A DNA stretch of 64,000 nucleotides from an uncultured Flavobacteriales bacterium. GTDB lineage: Bacteria; Bacteroidota; Bacteroidia; Flavobacteriales_D; Sanyastnellaceae. Under the pieces are notes generated by a model that was given only the letters and a program-made list of their open reading frames with translations, was not told the DNA's origin and did no database searches. The translations under genes were made by a program, and so were the position numbers. Below are positions 1 to 13,012 of this stretch, one piece after another; the first letter of the stretch is position 1, and each line of letters starts with the position of its first letter. The stretch lies in NCBI GenBank assembly GCA_949373165.1, contig CASICO010000002.1, forward strand, positions 1 through 64,000, in the 5' to 3' direction.

Positions 1-6
1 CCATTG

Positions 7-876
7 ATGGCAAGGCACCCCAACATGGGCTTTCAAGTCCTCGATGACCATTGGTGTCAAGACGCATTGAATCACGATATGCCGCTTTTTGATCAATGGG
101 CAGCGGAGCTCGTGATGGGCCTCGCCCCCCTTCCACCGGACATTTTAGAACCTGGCGGCCAACTTCTCGGCAAACACTTCGAAGCATTGATCGCCTTCTG
201 GCTGGAGGCCAGTCCCCATTTTAGATTGCGTGCCCACAGTGTCCAACTGCAAACAGAAAAGCGAACGATTGGCGAGCTTGATTTCCTCGTTGACGATGTT
301 CGGCGCGGACGCACACTCCACATGGAAGTGGCCAGCAAATTTTATCTCGCGGCAGAAGACGGAGCCGCCTGGCCAAATTGGATAGGGCCCTCCGGTCGGC
401 ACGACAGCCTTGCCACAAAAATGAACAAGTTGGTGGTTCAATTGAATGCAAGTCAACTTCCCCCTGCCCTTGAATTCATGCGCTTACACCGCATCTCAAA
501 ACCAGAGCCTGTGCTGCTCATGAAGGGGTGGTTTTTCCATCACCACTCCCGCCTACACCGTCACCGGGCTCCGCAATGGGCGCACCCTGAGTACGCTGCT
601 GGATGGTGGTGCAAACCGAATGAAGCACACGAGGTCATGGGCAGCGATCACGTGCGCATCCTGCCTTTACCCAAAGGACGTTGGCTGGGCCAATTCCACC
701 CTACAGAGAACGATCCACCCTTGCATTGGACTCGGCTTCAAGCTGTACTCCACGACCATTTTTCCCGCACCCACAGGGCGCTCATGTGTGCCGTGGTCAT
801 CGAGGGAGATGCCGGGTGGGAAGAGATCTCCCGTGGTTTTGTGGTCCATGACCAATGGCCTGAAACCGGTCGCTGA
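7..876 (+). CDS. DUF1853 family protein
   Basis: A 289-residue protein that I match to the DUF1853 family by its overall pattern. The middle carries the stretch GELDFLV followed about 13 residues later by HMEVASKFYL, which reads like the acidic-plus-lysine core of a PD-(D/E)XK nuclease fold; this family has been linked to that fold, but its function is unknown. The ATG at 7 follows a TTG at 4; an internal ATG at 25 (MGFQVL) is also possible, and because the window begins only a few bases upstream the true start could lie outside. The stop abuts the stop of the convergent symporter gene with no gap. No signal peptide or membrane segment is visible, so the protein is probably cytoplasmic. Confidence 0.65.
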   Translation: MARHPNMGFQVLDDHWCQDALNHDMPLFDQWAAELVMGLAPLPPDILEPGGQLLGKHFEALIAFWLEASPHFRLRAHSVQLQTEKRTIGELDFLVDDVRRGRTLHMEVASKFYLAAEDGAAWPNWIGPSGRHDSLATKMNKLVVQLNASQLPPALEFMRLHRISKPEPVLLMKGWFFHHHSRLHRHRAPQWAHPEYAAGWWCKPNEAHEVMGSDHVRILPLPKGRWLGQFHPTENDPPLHWTRLQAVLHDHFSRTHRALMCAVVIEGDAGWEEISRGFVVHDQWPETGR

Positions 877-2538
877 TCAGCCCCAGAAAAAGGCGTAAAG
901 CACAGCCAATATGGTCAGTACGGCGAAGGCACCAATGTTGTAGAGCGGGTCAGTTTTAAAGGTGGACTTTGTGAGAACAATGCCTTTCGGATCATCCGAG
1001 CCAACGGCTCCTTCTCCTTCTGTCAAACTCACAAATGCAATGACCGCAATGGTCAAGAGTGTTGTGAGCCCCATCTGGTCCAAAAAGGGCAATTCCACAA
1101 ACAATGCACTTTCTGACCATCCTTTGGGAGCGACTTTGAAATACAAGGCAATGGGAATGGACACCAATGCACCGATGATGGCGCCTTTGTTGGTGGTCTT
1201 TTTCCAGAACAGGCCGAGGATAAATACCGCCAAAATGCCCGGACTGACCACACCTGTATACTCCTGAATGAATTGAAAAGCCTGGTCAATTCCACCCAAA
1301 AGTGGCGCCATGATACAGGCGATGACCAGGGCAACTGTCGCCGAAATCCGCCCCATTCTCACCGTAGCCCGGTCATCCGCAGTGGGGTTGATGTAAGGCT
1401 TGTAGATGTCCATGGTGAAGATGGTAGACGTGCTGTTCAGCATGGACGCCAATGAAGAAACAATGGCTGCTGTCAGTGCCGCAAAAGCAAGACCCTTGAG
1501 ACCCGAAGGCAAGAACTGGAGGAGCCAAGGATAGGCGAAATCAGGGTTGGCGCCCGTTGGGGGCTTGTTGGCTGCCGCCTCACCCAATCCCGCCATGACA
1601 GCGGCGTCTTGGGTCATCACATACGCCGCGATGCCGGGAATCACCACAATCAGAGGAAGGATGAGTTTGAGGCCAGCTGCAAACAGAATGCCCCGCTGAG
1701 ACTCTTTGAGTGACTTGGCGGCAAGGGTCCGTTGGATGATGTATTGATTGAAGCCCCAGTAATAGATGTTGGCCACCCACATGCCGCCGACCAGGACACC
1801 AATGCCGGGAAGGTTCATGTATTCGGGATGGCCTTTGTCGAGGATCATCGCAAACTTGTCTGGCGCCGCTTCATAAATCGTTTGGAATCCAGCCCACATG
1901 CCGCCTCCACCGGAGACAGCATCCAATGCGAGGTAGGTGGTCACCAGTCCCCCCATCACCAAGAAAATCACCTGAATCACATCTGTCCAAGACACCGCTG
2001 AGAGTCCGCCATACAGGGAATAGGCCGCGGCAAAAAGGCCCAGCCCCATCACCCCATACTTCATCGGGATGCCCATGATGGTTTCCAAAGCCAATGACCC
2101 CAAATAGAGCACCGACGCGAGGTTTACGAACACGTAGAGTGAAATCCAAAAAACAGCGAGAATCGTCTTCAAATTGGTCGAGTACCTCTGCTCCACGAAT
2201 TCAGGAATCGTATATAGACCCTTCTCGATGAAAATCGGCAGGAAGTATTTTCCAACGATGATCAGGGTCAAGGCCGCCATCCACTCGTATGAGGCAATGG
2301 CCAATCCAATCTTGAAGCCCGAGCCCGACATGCCAATGAACTGCTCAGCCGAGATGTTGGCCGCAATCAGCGAAGCACCCACGGCCCACCACGGAAGGGA
2401 TTTGCTGGCCAAGAAGTAATCCTCGGCATTTTTCTGGTGTCCCTTTTTGTCGCGAGAAACCCACAGGCCAACCCCCAAAATAAGGATGGCGTAACCGATA
2501 AAAATGGCGTAATCGAGCGCCGAAAAGGTACTGGTCAT
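877..2538 (-). CDS. Sodium/solute symporter (SSS/SGLT family)
   Basis: A 553-residue polytopic membrane protein of the solute:sodium symporter family, with hydrophobic segments from the first residues (ALDYAIFIGYAILILGVGLW) to the last (ILAVLYAFFWG). Recognisable SSS features are the N-terminal AEDYFLASKSLPWWAVGASL block and ANISAEQFIGMSGSG, which line the sodium and sugar path in SGLT-type carriers. Family members take up sugars, vitamins or other small solutes with sodium. It is transcribed divergently from an exported beta-galactosidase, so import of the released galactose or glucose is a reasonable inference. The reading frame stays open another 80 codons upstream, but that extension lacks family similarity and overlaps the beta-galactosidase start, so the ATG giving MTSTFSALDY was chosen. 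Confidence 0.88.
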   Translation of the reverse strand: MTSTFSALDYAIFIGYAILILGVGLWVSRDKKGHQKNAEDYFLASKSLPWWAVGASLIAANISAEQFIGMSGSGFKIGLAIASYEWMAALTLIIVGKYFLPIFIEKGLYTIPEFVEQRYSTNLKTILAVFWISLYVFVNLASVLYLGSLALETIMGIPMKYGVMGLGLFAAAYSLYGGLSAVSWTDVIQVIFLVMGGLVTTYLALDAVSGGGGMWAGFQTIYEAAPDKFAMILDKGHPEYMNLPGIGVLVGGMWVANIYYWGFNQYIIQRTLAAKSLKESQRGILFAAGLKLILPLIVVIPGIAAYVMTQDAAVMAGLGEAAANKPPTGANPDFAYPWLLQFLPSGLKGLAFAALTAAIVSSLASMLNSTSTIFTMDIYKPYINPTADDRATVRMGRISATVALVIACIMAPLLGGIDQAFQFIQEYTGVVSPGILAVFILGLFWKKTTNKGAIIGALVSIPIALYFKVAPKGWSESALFVELPFLDQMGLTTLLTIAVIAFVSLTEGEGAVGSDDPKGIVLTKSTFKTDPLYNIGAFAVLTILAVLYAFFWG

Positions 2539-2573
2539 GATGCGGTAAGGTGTTGGAGACCCCGTTACATTGA

Positions 2574-5870
<3,297 letters not shown>

Positions 5871-5930
5871 CCGCGGCTTCCCAACACAAGGCCCCAATGA
5901 ACTTCACGTTCACTTAAACGTTCTTGTTTT

Positions 5931-8459
5931 ATGCTGAAACGTGTGATCTTCATCTTGACCTTGGTCCTCACAACCCACCTGCAAGCACAGCGGCCCGGTG
6001 GGGGGCAACGACCCGGCGCAGAGCGACCCAAAATCGGCGTCGTTTATGGCACTGTCGAAGACGGTGGATCCGGCAATCCCATTGAGTTTGCCACCATCAG
6101 CATTTTGGCCTTTGACGAAGACAAAGTGATCACGGGAGGGGTGACCGACAACAAAGGCCGTTTTCGCATCACAGAGATTCCCGTCGGGCGATTTCGCGCC
6201 CAGATTGGATTCATGGGGTATGTCTCCACGACGGTCAGCGACATTCGCCTGATCCCTCGCTCAGGCACTGAGCAAGACCTTGGCACGTTGCGGCTCGAAC
6301 CCAACGTTCAGGCCCTCGAAGCCGCAGAGGTCGTGGAACAAAGGTCCAGTCTCGAAATGATGATTGACCGCAAGGTGTTTCGTGTGGGTGACGACTTGAA
6401 CAGTGCCGGATCGAATGCGACCGAACTGCTCCGAAACGTGCCCAGCATCGACGTGGACATCGACGGGAATCTCAGCCTTCGAGGCTCCGGCAACGTCACC
6501 ATCCTCATCGATGGTAGGCCCAGCGGCATGACTGGTTCGGCCACGCAAAGCCTCCTCGAACAAATCCCAGCCAGCAGCATTGACCGGGTCGAAATCATCA
6601 CCAGTCCAACAGCCAAGTATGACCCCGAAGGCGTGGCTGGCATCCTCAACATTATCCTCAAAAAAGACAAGCTCGAAGGCAAAAATGGCCAAGTCAGCGT
6701 GACCTGGGGGACCAATGAAAACCACAGTGGATCTTTCAATGGCAACATCCGCGGACAGAAGCTCAATTTCTCCATGAATGCCGGCTGGAATCAGCGCAAT
6801 GGGTTTCGCCTCGGCGACAGCGAACGCGAACAGGCCTTCGGGGGGGACTTGTCTGGGGGGTATGACTCGCTCAGTGTCTTGACTTCGAACAGCACAACCG
6901 ACAACCTCCGGTCGAGTTGGAACTTCAAAACTGGCCTAGACTGGATGCCCTCTTCCAAGACCACTTGGAACATTGGTTTGCGGGCCAATCAAGGCAGCAG
7001 CTCCGGCATAGAGGACGTGCTCAACGTTGAATCTTGGAGCACCGATGCCATTGGCGGATTCACCCGCTTTGGGTTGTCCGACGGCGAAAACGCCTCCATG
7101 GACGTGGATTTGGGCTTCGAACACAAATACGGTGAGCGTCATGTCCTGCAATCCTTTGCACGGTATTCCCAACGGACAAGCATTTCCCACGACTCTCTCT
7201 GGCAAGACCTCCCAAGTGTTGACCTCAATCCGGCCTACCTCTCCAACGCGAACCTGAACGATGGCGGCAATTGGAACGCCACCCTTCAGGTGGACTTCGA
7301 GAAGCCGCTAGACAATGATGGCAAACTTGAATTGGGCTACAAGAGCATCTTGCGAGAGAGCAATGAAGACCAACAATTTTGGCAAAAGGACAGCGCCGAC
7401 ACGCCCTTTGTGCAAGCCTACGACTTCCGCTACCGCGAAGACATCCATGCCGCCTACGCCACGTGGGGACGGAAATTTGGAGCTTGGGGCGTCCAATTGG
7501 GCGGCCGTGGCGAAGTCGTTTACACCACGGCTGAGTTGCAAGGCGACAGCGCCGACATCGCCTCTGCCTTGGCTCAACTCGGAGGCAGCGACCCCACCTT
7601 TGTGAACGACTACACCAGCTTTTACCCTTCAACCAACCTGAGCTACACGGTGGACGACCGCAACCAATGGGTATTGAGCTACAACCGCCGCGTAAACAGG
7701 CCCCGCGGAAGGCAAGTCAACCCTTTTGTCGACAACGCAGACCCGCGAAATCTCCGTTACGGCAACCCCTTTTTGCTGCCCGAATACACCGATGGTTTGG
7801 AGTTTGGCCACCAGCTCAACACCAAGACTTTGACCGTCACGACGTCGCTTTTCTACAAAACGACCCGAGACGTCATTCGCAGGTTCATCGAAGTCGATGA
7901 TGCCGGCATCGCCTATCGCACGTTCGTGAACCTCGCCCGCCAAACCAATTCCGGATTGGAAGTCGTGGCCATGTGGCGCAAAGGCCGCAGCCTTCAACTG
8001 CGGGTCAACGGCAGCCTCTATCATCAAAAAACCGACGGCTCAAACCTGGCCCCCGATCTTGGAAATAACGGGTTCCAAGGCAGCGCAGGATACCAAGCTT
8101 CCGCCCTCATCAAAGGCGGATGGAAGGTCCAGATCAACGGACGTTATCGGGCACCGTCGCAATACACGCAAGGCACATTCCAAGGCTACATCTCTCACAG
8201 TGCCGCCGTCAGTCGCGACTTTTATGACGGCAAGGTCAAAGCATCTTTGCGCGTGAGCGACATGTTTGACCAACAACAATGGGCGTACACATCCGAAGGG
8301 CGAGACTTCTTTCAAGACGGAACATTCAAGCGTCAAAGTCGCTTCGTGTACGCGAGCGTAACATGGTCATTTGGCAAGCTTGAGCCTGGACAACGCGGAC
8401 GTGGCAAGGGAAGCTACCAAGGCGGGGCAGGCGGCAACTATGATGGCGGTGACTTCTGA
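5931..8459 (+). CDS. Outer-membrane beta-barrel receptor with carboxypeptidase-regulatory-like domain
   Basis: An 842-residue TonB-dependent-receptor-like protein. Residues 1-19 are a signal peptide (ending LQAQ). A CarboxypepD_reg-like domain follows (about residues 35-120: GTVEDGGSGNPIEFATISIL), then a plug-type domain (NATELLRNVPSIDVDIDGNLSLRG, IDRVEIITSPTAKYDPEGVAGILNI) and a long C-terminal barrel of the OMP_b-brl_3 type. The last 25 residues are rich in Gly and Arg (from GQRGRGKG onward), which is unusual because barrels normally end in an aromatic strand residue. Substrate is not evident. It lies 60 bases downstream of the beta-galactosidase and could be co-transcribed. Several in-frame runs of five or six G (for example 6706-6710) are read without disruption. 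Confidence 0.88.
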   Translation: MLKRVIFILTLVLTTHLQAQRPGGGQRPGAERPKIGVVYGTVEDGGSGNPIEFATISILAFDEDKVITGGVTDNKGRFRITEIPVGRFRAQIGFMGYVSTTVSDIRLIPRSGTEQDLGTLRLEPNVQALEAAEVVEQRSSLEMMIDRKVFRVGDDLNSAGSNATELLRNVPSIDVDIDGNLSLRGSGNVTILIDGRPSGMTGSATQSLLEQIPASSIDRVEIITSPTAKYDPEGVAGILNIILKKDKLEGKNGQVSVTWGTNENHSGSFNGNIRGQKLNFSMNAGWNQRNGFRLGDSEREQAFGGDLSGGYDSLSVLTSNSTTDNLRSSWNFKTGLDWMPSSKTTWNIGLRANQGSSSGIEDVLNVESWSTDAIGGFTRFGLSDGENASMDVDLGFEHKYGERHVLQSFARYSQRTSISHDSLWQDLPSVDLNPAYLSNANLNDGGNWNATLQVDFEKPLDNDGKLELGYKSILRESNEDQQFWQKDSADTPFVQAYDFRYREDIHAAYATWGRKFGAWGVQLGGRGEVVYTTAELQGDSADIASALAQLGGSDPTFVNDYTSFYPSTNLSYTVDDRNQWVLSYNRRVNRPRGRQVNPFVDNADPRNLRYGNPFLLPEYTDGLEFGHQLNTKTLTVTTSLFYKTTRDVIRRFIEVDDAGIAYRTFVNLARQTNSGLEVVAMWRKGRSLQLRVNGSLYHQKTDGSNLAPDLGNNGFQGSAGYQASALIKGGWKVQINGRYRAPSQYTQGTFQGYISHSAAVSRDFYDGKVKASLRVSDMFDQQQWAYTSEGRDFFQDGTFKRQSRFVYASVTWSFGKLEPGQRGRGKGSYQGGAGGNYDGGDF

Positions 8460-8863
8460 TATTGGACCCCGAGGCCCCCTTCTTTTTTTTGATGGTGAGT
8501 GTGCGCTCTGCCATGGCGCAGTGCGGCGCATCCTCAAGTGGGAAAGGCCCCAAGAACAGGGCATCATGTTCGCTCCCCTCCATGGAGAAACCGCAGAGCG
8601 CCTTCGCCAGGCAGGAGACCTTCCTGAAGACAAAGAAGCCGTGATCCTCTGGACCGCCGAGGGGACCACACAAGGAGAAGCCGCCGTGGGCCACGTTCTG
8701 GACATCATCGGTCGCAAGGGATGGGCCAGGGCCTTCAGCTGCATGCCCTATGCCCTGCGCACGATGGGGGTACCGACTCACGGCACGCAATCGGCATCGG
8801 TGGTTTGGTCGCGTTCCAGCATCCTGCCCCATGCCTTCCCAGCCGTCTCGGTTTTTACCCTAA
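8440..8863 (+). pseudogene. DCC-family thiol-disulfide oxidoreductase, frameshifted at a G run
   Basis: The N-terminal part carries the family hallmark LLFFDGECALCHGAVRRIL, including the redox CxxC. The expected C-terminal signature, GYRLTARNRHRWFGR, is present but in the next forward frame, ending at the TAA at 8861-8863. The switch is required at the five-G run 8766-8770; removing one G joins the frames as RTMG-YRLTARNRH and gives a protein of about 140 residues, the normal length. As written, the frame runs on to 8979 with unrelated sequence. The start codon (8440 or 8443) overlaps the end of the outer-membrane receptor gene, suggesting translational coupling. The break is either a homopolymer assembly error, a recent mutation, or +1 decoding; the first is most likely. 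Confidence 0.8.
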
Positions 8864-8936
8864 GTCCGATTCGAAAAATGCCAAAGCATGCGAACCAAGG
8901 GATTGGCAGGCATTGGACTCCTTACTTTCGCGGCCC

Positions 8937-10193
8937 ATGTCCGGACAGTCTTCAACCCGCCACCACGCTGAGGGCCTAAGCAGCCTTGGGCCGACAGCGC
9001 TGAAGCAAGCCCAGTGGCATTGGTTCGACAAACCCAGTGACGTTCCATGGCAAGCATGGGCAGCCTTTCCTGGAAGCTCAGCTTACTTGGACCGCCGTTA
9101 CCTCACGGCAATGTCTGGGCACGGCAAGGTTCAGTGCAGGTTGGGCATGATCAAAGCCGACAACGGACCCTGGCTTGGTGGGATTCTCATGCAAGCCGTC
9201 CAATCTGAATCCCGATCCCCCGCTGACCACATGGACGTGTCCATTGGTGTGCGAATCGCCACGGCGATCATGCAACCGGGCGGACGTCCCTTCCGCTTCC
9301 GAACCCTTGTGGCAGGTCAAGGCCTCGGCAGTGGTCAGCACACTTTTTTGTGGCAGAAGGACATCCCGTCATCCCAGCAAGTTCATTGGATGGAGCAAGC
9401 CTTTGACCAGTGCGCAAAGCATTGGGGCATTCGCGTTTGGATGGCCAAGGACTTCGGCCCCGAGCGCGACGCCGAACTCGCTCCACATTGGAGCCGAAGG
9501 TGGGCCCGCGCCACGTTCGACCCCGTGATGGAGGTCCCCCTTGATCCCAATTGGACCTCAACAGATCAATGGCAAGCTGCGCTCCGAACGAAAGCCCGCA
9601 CCAAGGTGCGCAGCATTCTCGCGCGCAGCGCCGACCTGGACGTTACACGCATTGTCGACAAGGCCGAACTCGACCGCCTGGGACCAGACCTCATCGCACT
9701 TTACGACCAAGTCTACGGCAGGGCCAGCATTGTCATGGGTGGCTTAGAAGCCCGAGACTTTGGACGACTGTCCACAGAACTGGGAAACGACTTCACCGTG
9801 CTGACCTTCCGTGAAAAAGGGCGCCTGGTTGGATTCCAATGTGGAATGCACCACGAAGAAAGCGGAACCATCGAAGCCTACTACGTGGGCTTTGAATCCG
9901 ACATCAACAAGGAACGGGCACTTTATCAGCGCATGCTGTTTGAGTTTATTTCATGGGGAATTTCTCTCGGTGCCCGACGAGTGGTGATGGGCAGAACCGC
10001 CTTGGAAATCAAAAGCACACTCGGCGCCTTTCCCGTGGAGCTGTCCACCTTTGTTCACATCAAGCTGCCCTTGGCCATGCCTTTCCTGCGGTGGATGATC
10101 CGAAAAAGTCCCCCACACCCATTCAAGCCACGCCGAGCATGGCTCGCCGATTGGAGCGACCGTTGGCAGGAAGAGGGTTACCGGATCAAGTGA
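8937..10193 (+). CDS. GNAT/FemAB-like acyltransferase family protein
   Basis: About 418 residues. The C-terminal half looks like the Acetyltransf_6/FemAB-related GNAT fold: VLTFREKGRLVGFQCGMHHEESGTIEAYYVGFESDINKE is the usual strand-strand-helix core, followed by ALYQRMLFEFISWGISLGARRVVMGRTALEIKSTLGA. Related proteins are annotated as peptidoglycan-associated or hypothetical acyltransferases; the acceptor here is unknown. There is no signal peptide or membrane segment, so it is probably cytoplasmic. The frame is open from 8721, but the upstream part overlaps the frameshifted DCC gene, so the ATG at 8937 was preferred. The stop overlaps by eight bases the end of the convergent YfhO-like gene. 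Confidence 0.6.
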   Translation: MSGQSSTRHHAEGLSSLGPTALKQAQWHWFDKPSDVPWQAWAAFPGSSAYLDRRYLTAMSGHGKVQCRLGMIKADNGPWLGGILMQAVQSESRSPADHMDVSIGVRIATAIMQPGGRPFRFRTLVAGQGLGSGQHTFLWQKDIPSSQQVHWMEQAFDQCAKHWGIRVWMAKDFGPERDAELAPHWSRRWARATFDPVMEVPLDPNWTSTDQWQAALRTKARTKVRSILARSADLDVTRIVDKAELDRLGPDLIALYDQVYGRASIVMGGLEARDFGRLSTELGNDFTVLTFREKGRLVGFQCGMHHEESGTIEAYYVGFESDINKERALYQRMLFEFISWGISLGARRVVMGRTALEIKSTLGAFPVELSTFVHIKLPLAMPFLRWMIRKSPPHPFKPRRAWLADWSDRWQEEGYRIK

Positions 10194-12735
10194 TCTCCTC
10201 CACGGTGCCACGGCCCAAAAAGGCCATTGCCAAGCTGCCAAAGACAAAGAGCAGCAACAACCCACTGCCCAAAGAAGCAACAGTCCTCGCCGATTGGACC
10301 GATGGCATCGCAAACGTCATTTGCACTGTGTGCTCCCCTGCGGGAACCACCATCCCGCGAAGGGCGTAGTTCACCCGCAACAATTCAGCCGGTTCGCCGT
10401 CGATTGTCAATTGCCAACCTTCAGGATAATGAACCTCACTGAACACCAACAAACCCTTATCGGGCGCTGACACCTGATACTCCTGGTAATCGGGCGTAAA
10501 TGACACGAGCTCGGCCCGGCCACCATTTGCCGCTCCAGCCACCACGCCAGAAAGGGCGTCGGAGAAAACCTTCGGAACCACTGCGCTCCGCGAATCAGTC
10601 AAAGAGGCCATGGCCGCCATCTCGGCGTCGGCACCGTCGGCCATCGACCACGCAGAGGCAAACCAGGCATTGCCCAAAGCCTGTCCATTGGGAATGGGCT
10701 GTTGTGTGGGGTCGTATATGATGTACTGTGCATTGAGCATCGCATGAACAGGCATGGCCGCGAGTGCGGCGTCTATGCCTTGTGCATTCGCAAGCGCAGC
10801 GAATTGCTGCTGCTCCGGTTGCAATACCCGTTCAATCAAATCTTGATAACGCCGGAGCTTCGCTCCGTGATAGCCCCCGACGCTCCGGTGGAAAAAACTG
10901 GTGGTCGCATCACTGAATGCCCCGCGCAGGTTGAGCACCCTAAAATGATCCACCGTCTGAAGCCCCGAAAATTTAGCGGCATCCAACACCCGCTGTTCCC
11001 GCTTTCCAATGCGACCAGGGTATGCCAAACGAACCCGCTCCACCTCGGTTTCAATGGCCTGCTGAACATCGGGATTTCGACGCACCCGGTCGGCCAAAAT
11101 GGCGTTGTCAGCAGCACCGGGCACAAAGGGGTACTTGTATTCCACAGTGCGCACCCAACCCTTGTCTTTGGGCTGATAACGGCGGTCCACAGACTGCATC
11201 TCCACCAACGTCACCAACGCCAAAAACCCAATGACACCGTTGATCACCAAAGGGCGAGAGCCTGCGGCTTTTAGCCGCACTGCAGCAAGAAGACCCAACA
11301 TGGCCACCAGAACCAACCCTAAGCTCCGCCATACATCTGCACTGAAAACCTCAAGCCTTTGCTCAAGTGCGCGGGCTGCGCCCAATTGCTCAACCGCCCG
11401 ATCCGGCCTAACGTGGCTTTCGAAATCGAAGAACGCTGTTGGAACAAGCCCAAACATCAGAAGCAAAGCCACGGGAATGCCGGCCACAATGAACAGCTTA
11501 CGGCCCCATTTCACCTTGCCCTCCACAACATCCTTGAGCAAGAGTCCAACCCCAATCGGGAGCATGCATTGGATGAGCATCAGCATCATCTTGGTGTCTC
11601 GGAATTTGGCGAATCCGGGGATGTATTCGAGGAAAAAGTCGGTGAGCGCCGTGGTGTCCCGCCAAGACAAGAAGATGGCCAAAAGCGCCACAGCCAGCAT
11701 GGGCCAGCGCAACGCATCGCGCCTCAGCATGAGCGACACCATGAACAAAGCCATGAGGATTGCTCCAAAGTAAAATGCACCGCCGCTAAAAAGCTGCTCG
11801 CCCCAATACAGGGGACTATTGCCCCCCTTGATGTCGGGAATCATTGTGCTCCACCACTCTCCACGTCCCATAGAATATTGCAAGATGTAATCCCTGTCGA
11901 GACCCGCACCCGCAACCTTCACGCCCTCTTCAGGCGTCAAGAGTACTTCTCCTCGCGTGGTGTGCTCAGTGTAGTCCAAAGTTGGCTTAATCAAGGCACC
12001 ATTGGGAATGGTCGCAATGCCCGCAGCAGCCAGCAGCACACCTCCCGTGACCAACGCACGGCGGGCTGCACCTGCCAAAATCAAACGGACCGTTTCTGCG
12101 ATGCCGATGCCTGCCACAAGAAAGGCGAGATAGTAGGTCATTTGAAGGTGGTTTGCAGCCAAATTCACCGCCGTGAATGCGGCTGCAAGTCCAGCACCCA
12201 GCCATAGATTTCGTCGATATGCCACCAAGACACCCGCCAAAATACCGGGCAAGGTCGCGATGGACATGACTTTGGCTGCATGGCCTGCACCGAGGTAAAG
12301 AACATTGAGCGAACTCAAACCAAAACCAATGGCCACCAAAACAGAAATCCAAGGGCCACAACCCAACACTGCCGCGAGCAAATAGGCGCACAACAAGGCC
12401 ACCAAAAGGTGATCAGCAGGCTGGGGAAAGCCCATTCGAAGGAGGCGTCCTAACCAAGAACCTGCATTCACATCGCTGGTCCTCATTCCCAACTGAAACG
12501 TGGGCATGCCGCCAAATTGGCTGTCTGTCCAAAGGGCCTGTTCGCCGGTTCGTTCACGGTGGTCATTGACTTCTTTGGCCGTGGCGATGTAATGCTCGAT
12601 GTCCGGCATTTTCAACCGATAATCATCGAAGGACTTCGAATAGAATGTGCCCGCAACGACCATCAATACAACGATGGCCATCACATGTGGCAAAGCAGCA
12701 CGCAAGAGCTGGGCTGGTTTTAGACGGTCGCTCAT
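10186..12735 (-). CDS. YfhO-family polytopic membrane protein
   Basis: An 849-residue integral membrane protein of the YfhO/bacterial membrane protein family, which is related to GT-C type glycosyltransferases that use lipid-linked sugars. There are about a dozen hydrophobic segments, starting with HVMAIVVLMVVAGTFYS, a large soluble region with WTDSQFGGMPTFQLG near the start (conserved in Bacteroidota homologues) and a final C-terminal segment TVASLGSGLLLLFVFGSLAMAFLG. The region before it, SEVHYPEGWQLTIDGEPAELLRVNYALRGMVVPAG, is the typical C-terminal beta domain. In characterised Gram-positive relatives the role is glycosylation of cell-wall polymers; the role in Bacteroidota is not established. 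Convergent with the preceding gene. Confidence 0.8.
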   Translation of the reverse strand: MSDRLKPAQLLRAALPHVMAIVVLMVVAGTFYSKSFDDYRLKMPDIEHYIATAKEVNDHRERTGEQALWTDSQFGGMPTFQLGMRTSDVNAGSWLGRLLRMGFPQPADHLLVALLCAYLLAAVLGCGPWISVLVAIGFGLSSLNVLYLGAGHAAKVMSIATLPGILAGVLVAYRRNLWLGAGLAAAFTAVNLAANHLQMTYYLAFLVAGIGIAETVRLILAGAARRALVTGGVLLAAAGIATIPNGALIKPTLDYTEHTTRGEVLLTPEEGVKVAGAGLDRDYILQYSMGRGEWWSTMIPDIKGGNSPLYWGEQLFSGGAFYFGAILMALFMVSLMLRRDALRWPMLAVALLAIFLSWRDTTALTDFFLEYIPGFAKFRDTKMMLMLIQCMLPIGVGLLLKDVVEGKVKWGRKLFIVAGIPVALLLMFGLVPTAFFDFESHVRPDRAVEQLGAARALEQRLEVFSADVWRSLGLVLVAMLGLLAAVRLKAAGSRPLVINGVIGFLALVTLVEMQSVDRRYQPKDKGWVRTVEYKYPFVPGAADNAILADRVRRNPDVQQAIETEVERVRLAYPGRIGKREQRVLDAAKFSGLQTVDHFRVLNLRGAFSDATTSFFHRSVGGYHGAKLRRYQDLIERVLQPEQQQFAALANAQGIDAALAAMPVHAMLNAQYIIYDPTQQPIPNGQALGNAWFASAWSMADGADAEMAAMASLTDSRSAVVPKVFSDALSGVVAGAANGGRAELVSFTPDYQEYQVSAPDKGLLVFSEVHYPEGWQLTIDGEPAELLRVNYALRGMVVPAGEHTVQMTFAMPSVQSARTVASLGSGLLLLFVFGSLAMAFLGRGTVEEIT

Positions 12736-12781
12736 GCGGGCAAGTTAGCCCCCATGCAAGCACCCCAAAACACCTCTTCTT

Positions 12782-13012
12782 CTAATCGTCACCGTCGACT
12801 TCCTCGTAATCCACATACTCTCCCAAGCCGTCATCCTTGGCCTGGGTCGTGCTGGACGATTTCTGCCCGCCTTTTTCTGAATTCCCCGCGTTTCGTGCCG
12901 GATTCTGAAAAGGACTTTGGGCACGTCGTCTTCCAAACATGCGGTCCAAAAACCGAAAAACGGTCCAGGCGACAACAAGGCCGATGAGGGTGCGAAACAG
13001 TCCCGGGAGCAT
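12782..13012 (-). CDS. DUF4834 family small membrane protein
   Basis: A 76-residue protein with an N-terminal membrane helix (LFRTLIGLVVAWTVFRFLDRMFG), a basic juxtamembrane patch, a polar linker and an acidic tail GEYVDYEEVDGDD. This build is that of DUF4834, a small family restricted to Bacteroidota with no known function. Its ATG overlaps the TAA of carB by one base (TAATG), so the two are translationally coupled. Confidence 0.75.
   Translation of the reverse strand: MLPGLFRTLIGLVVAWTVFRFLDRMFGRRRAQSPFQNPARNAGNSEKGGQKSSSTTQAKDDGLGEYVDYEEVDGDD

Noticed and set aside
6706..6710. Five-G run as a general frameshift site
   Set aside because: Here it is read in frame within an intact receptor gene, so G runs are not universally recoded.
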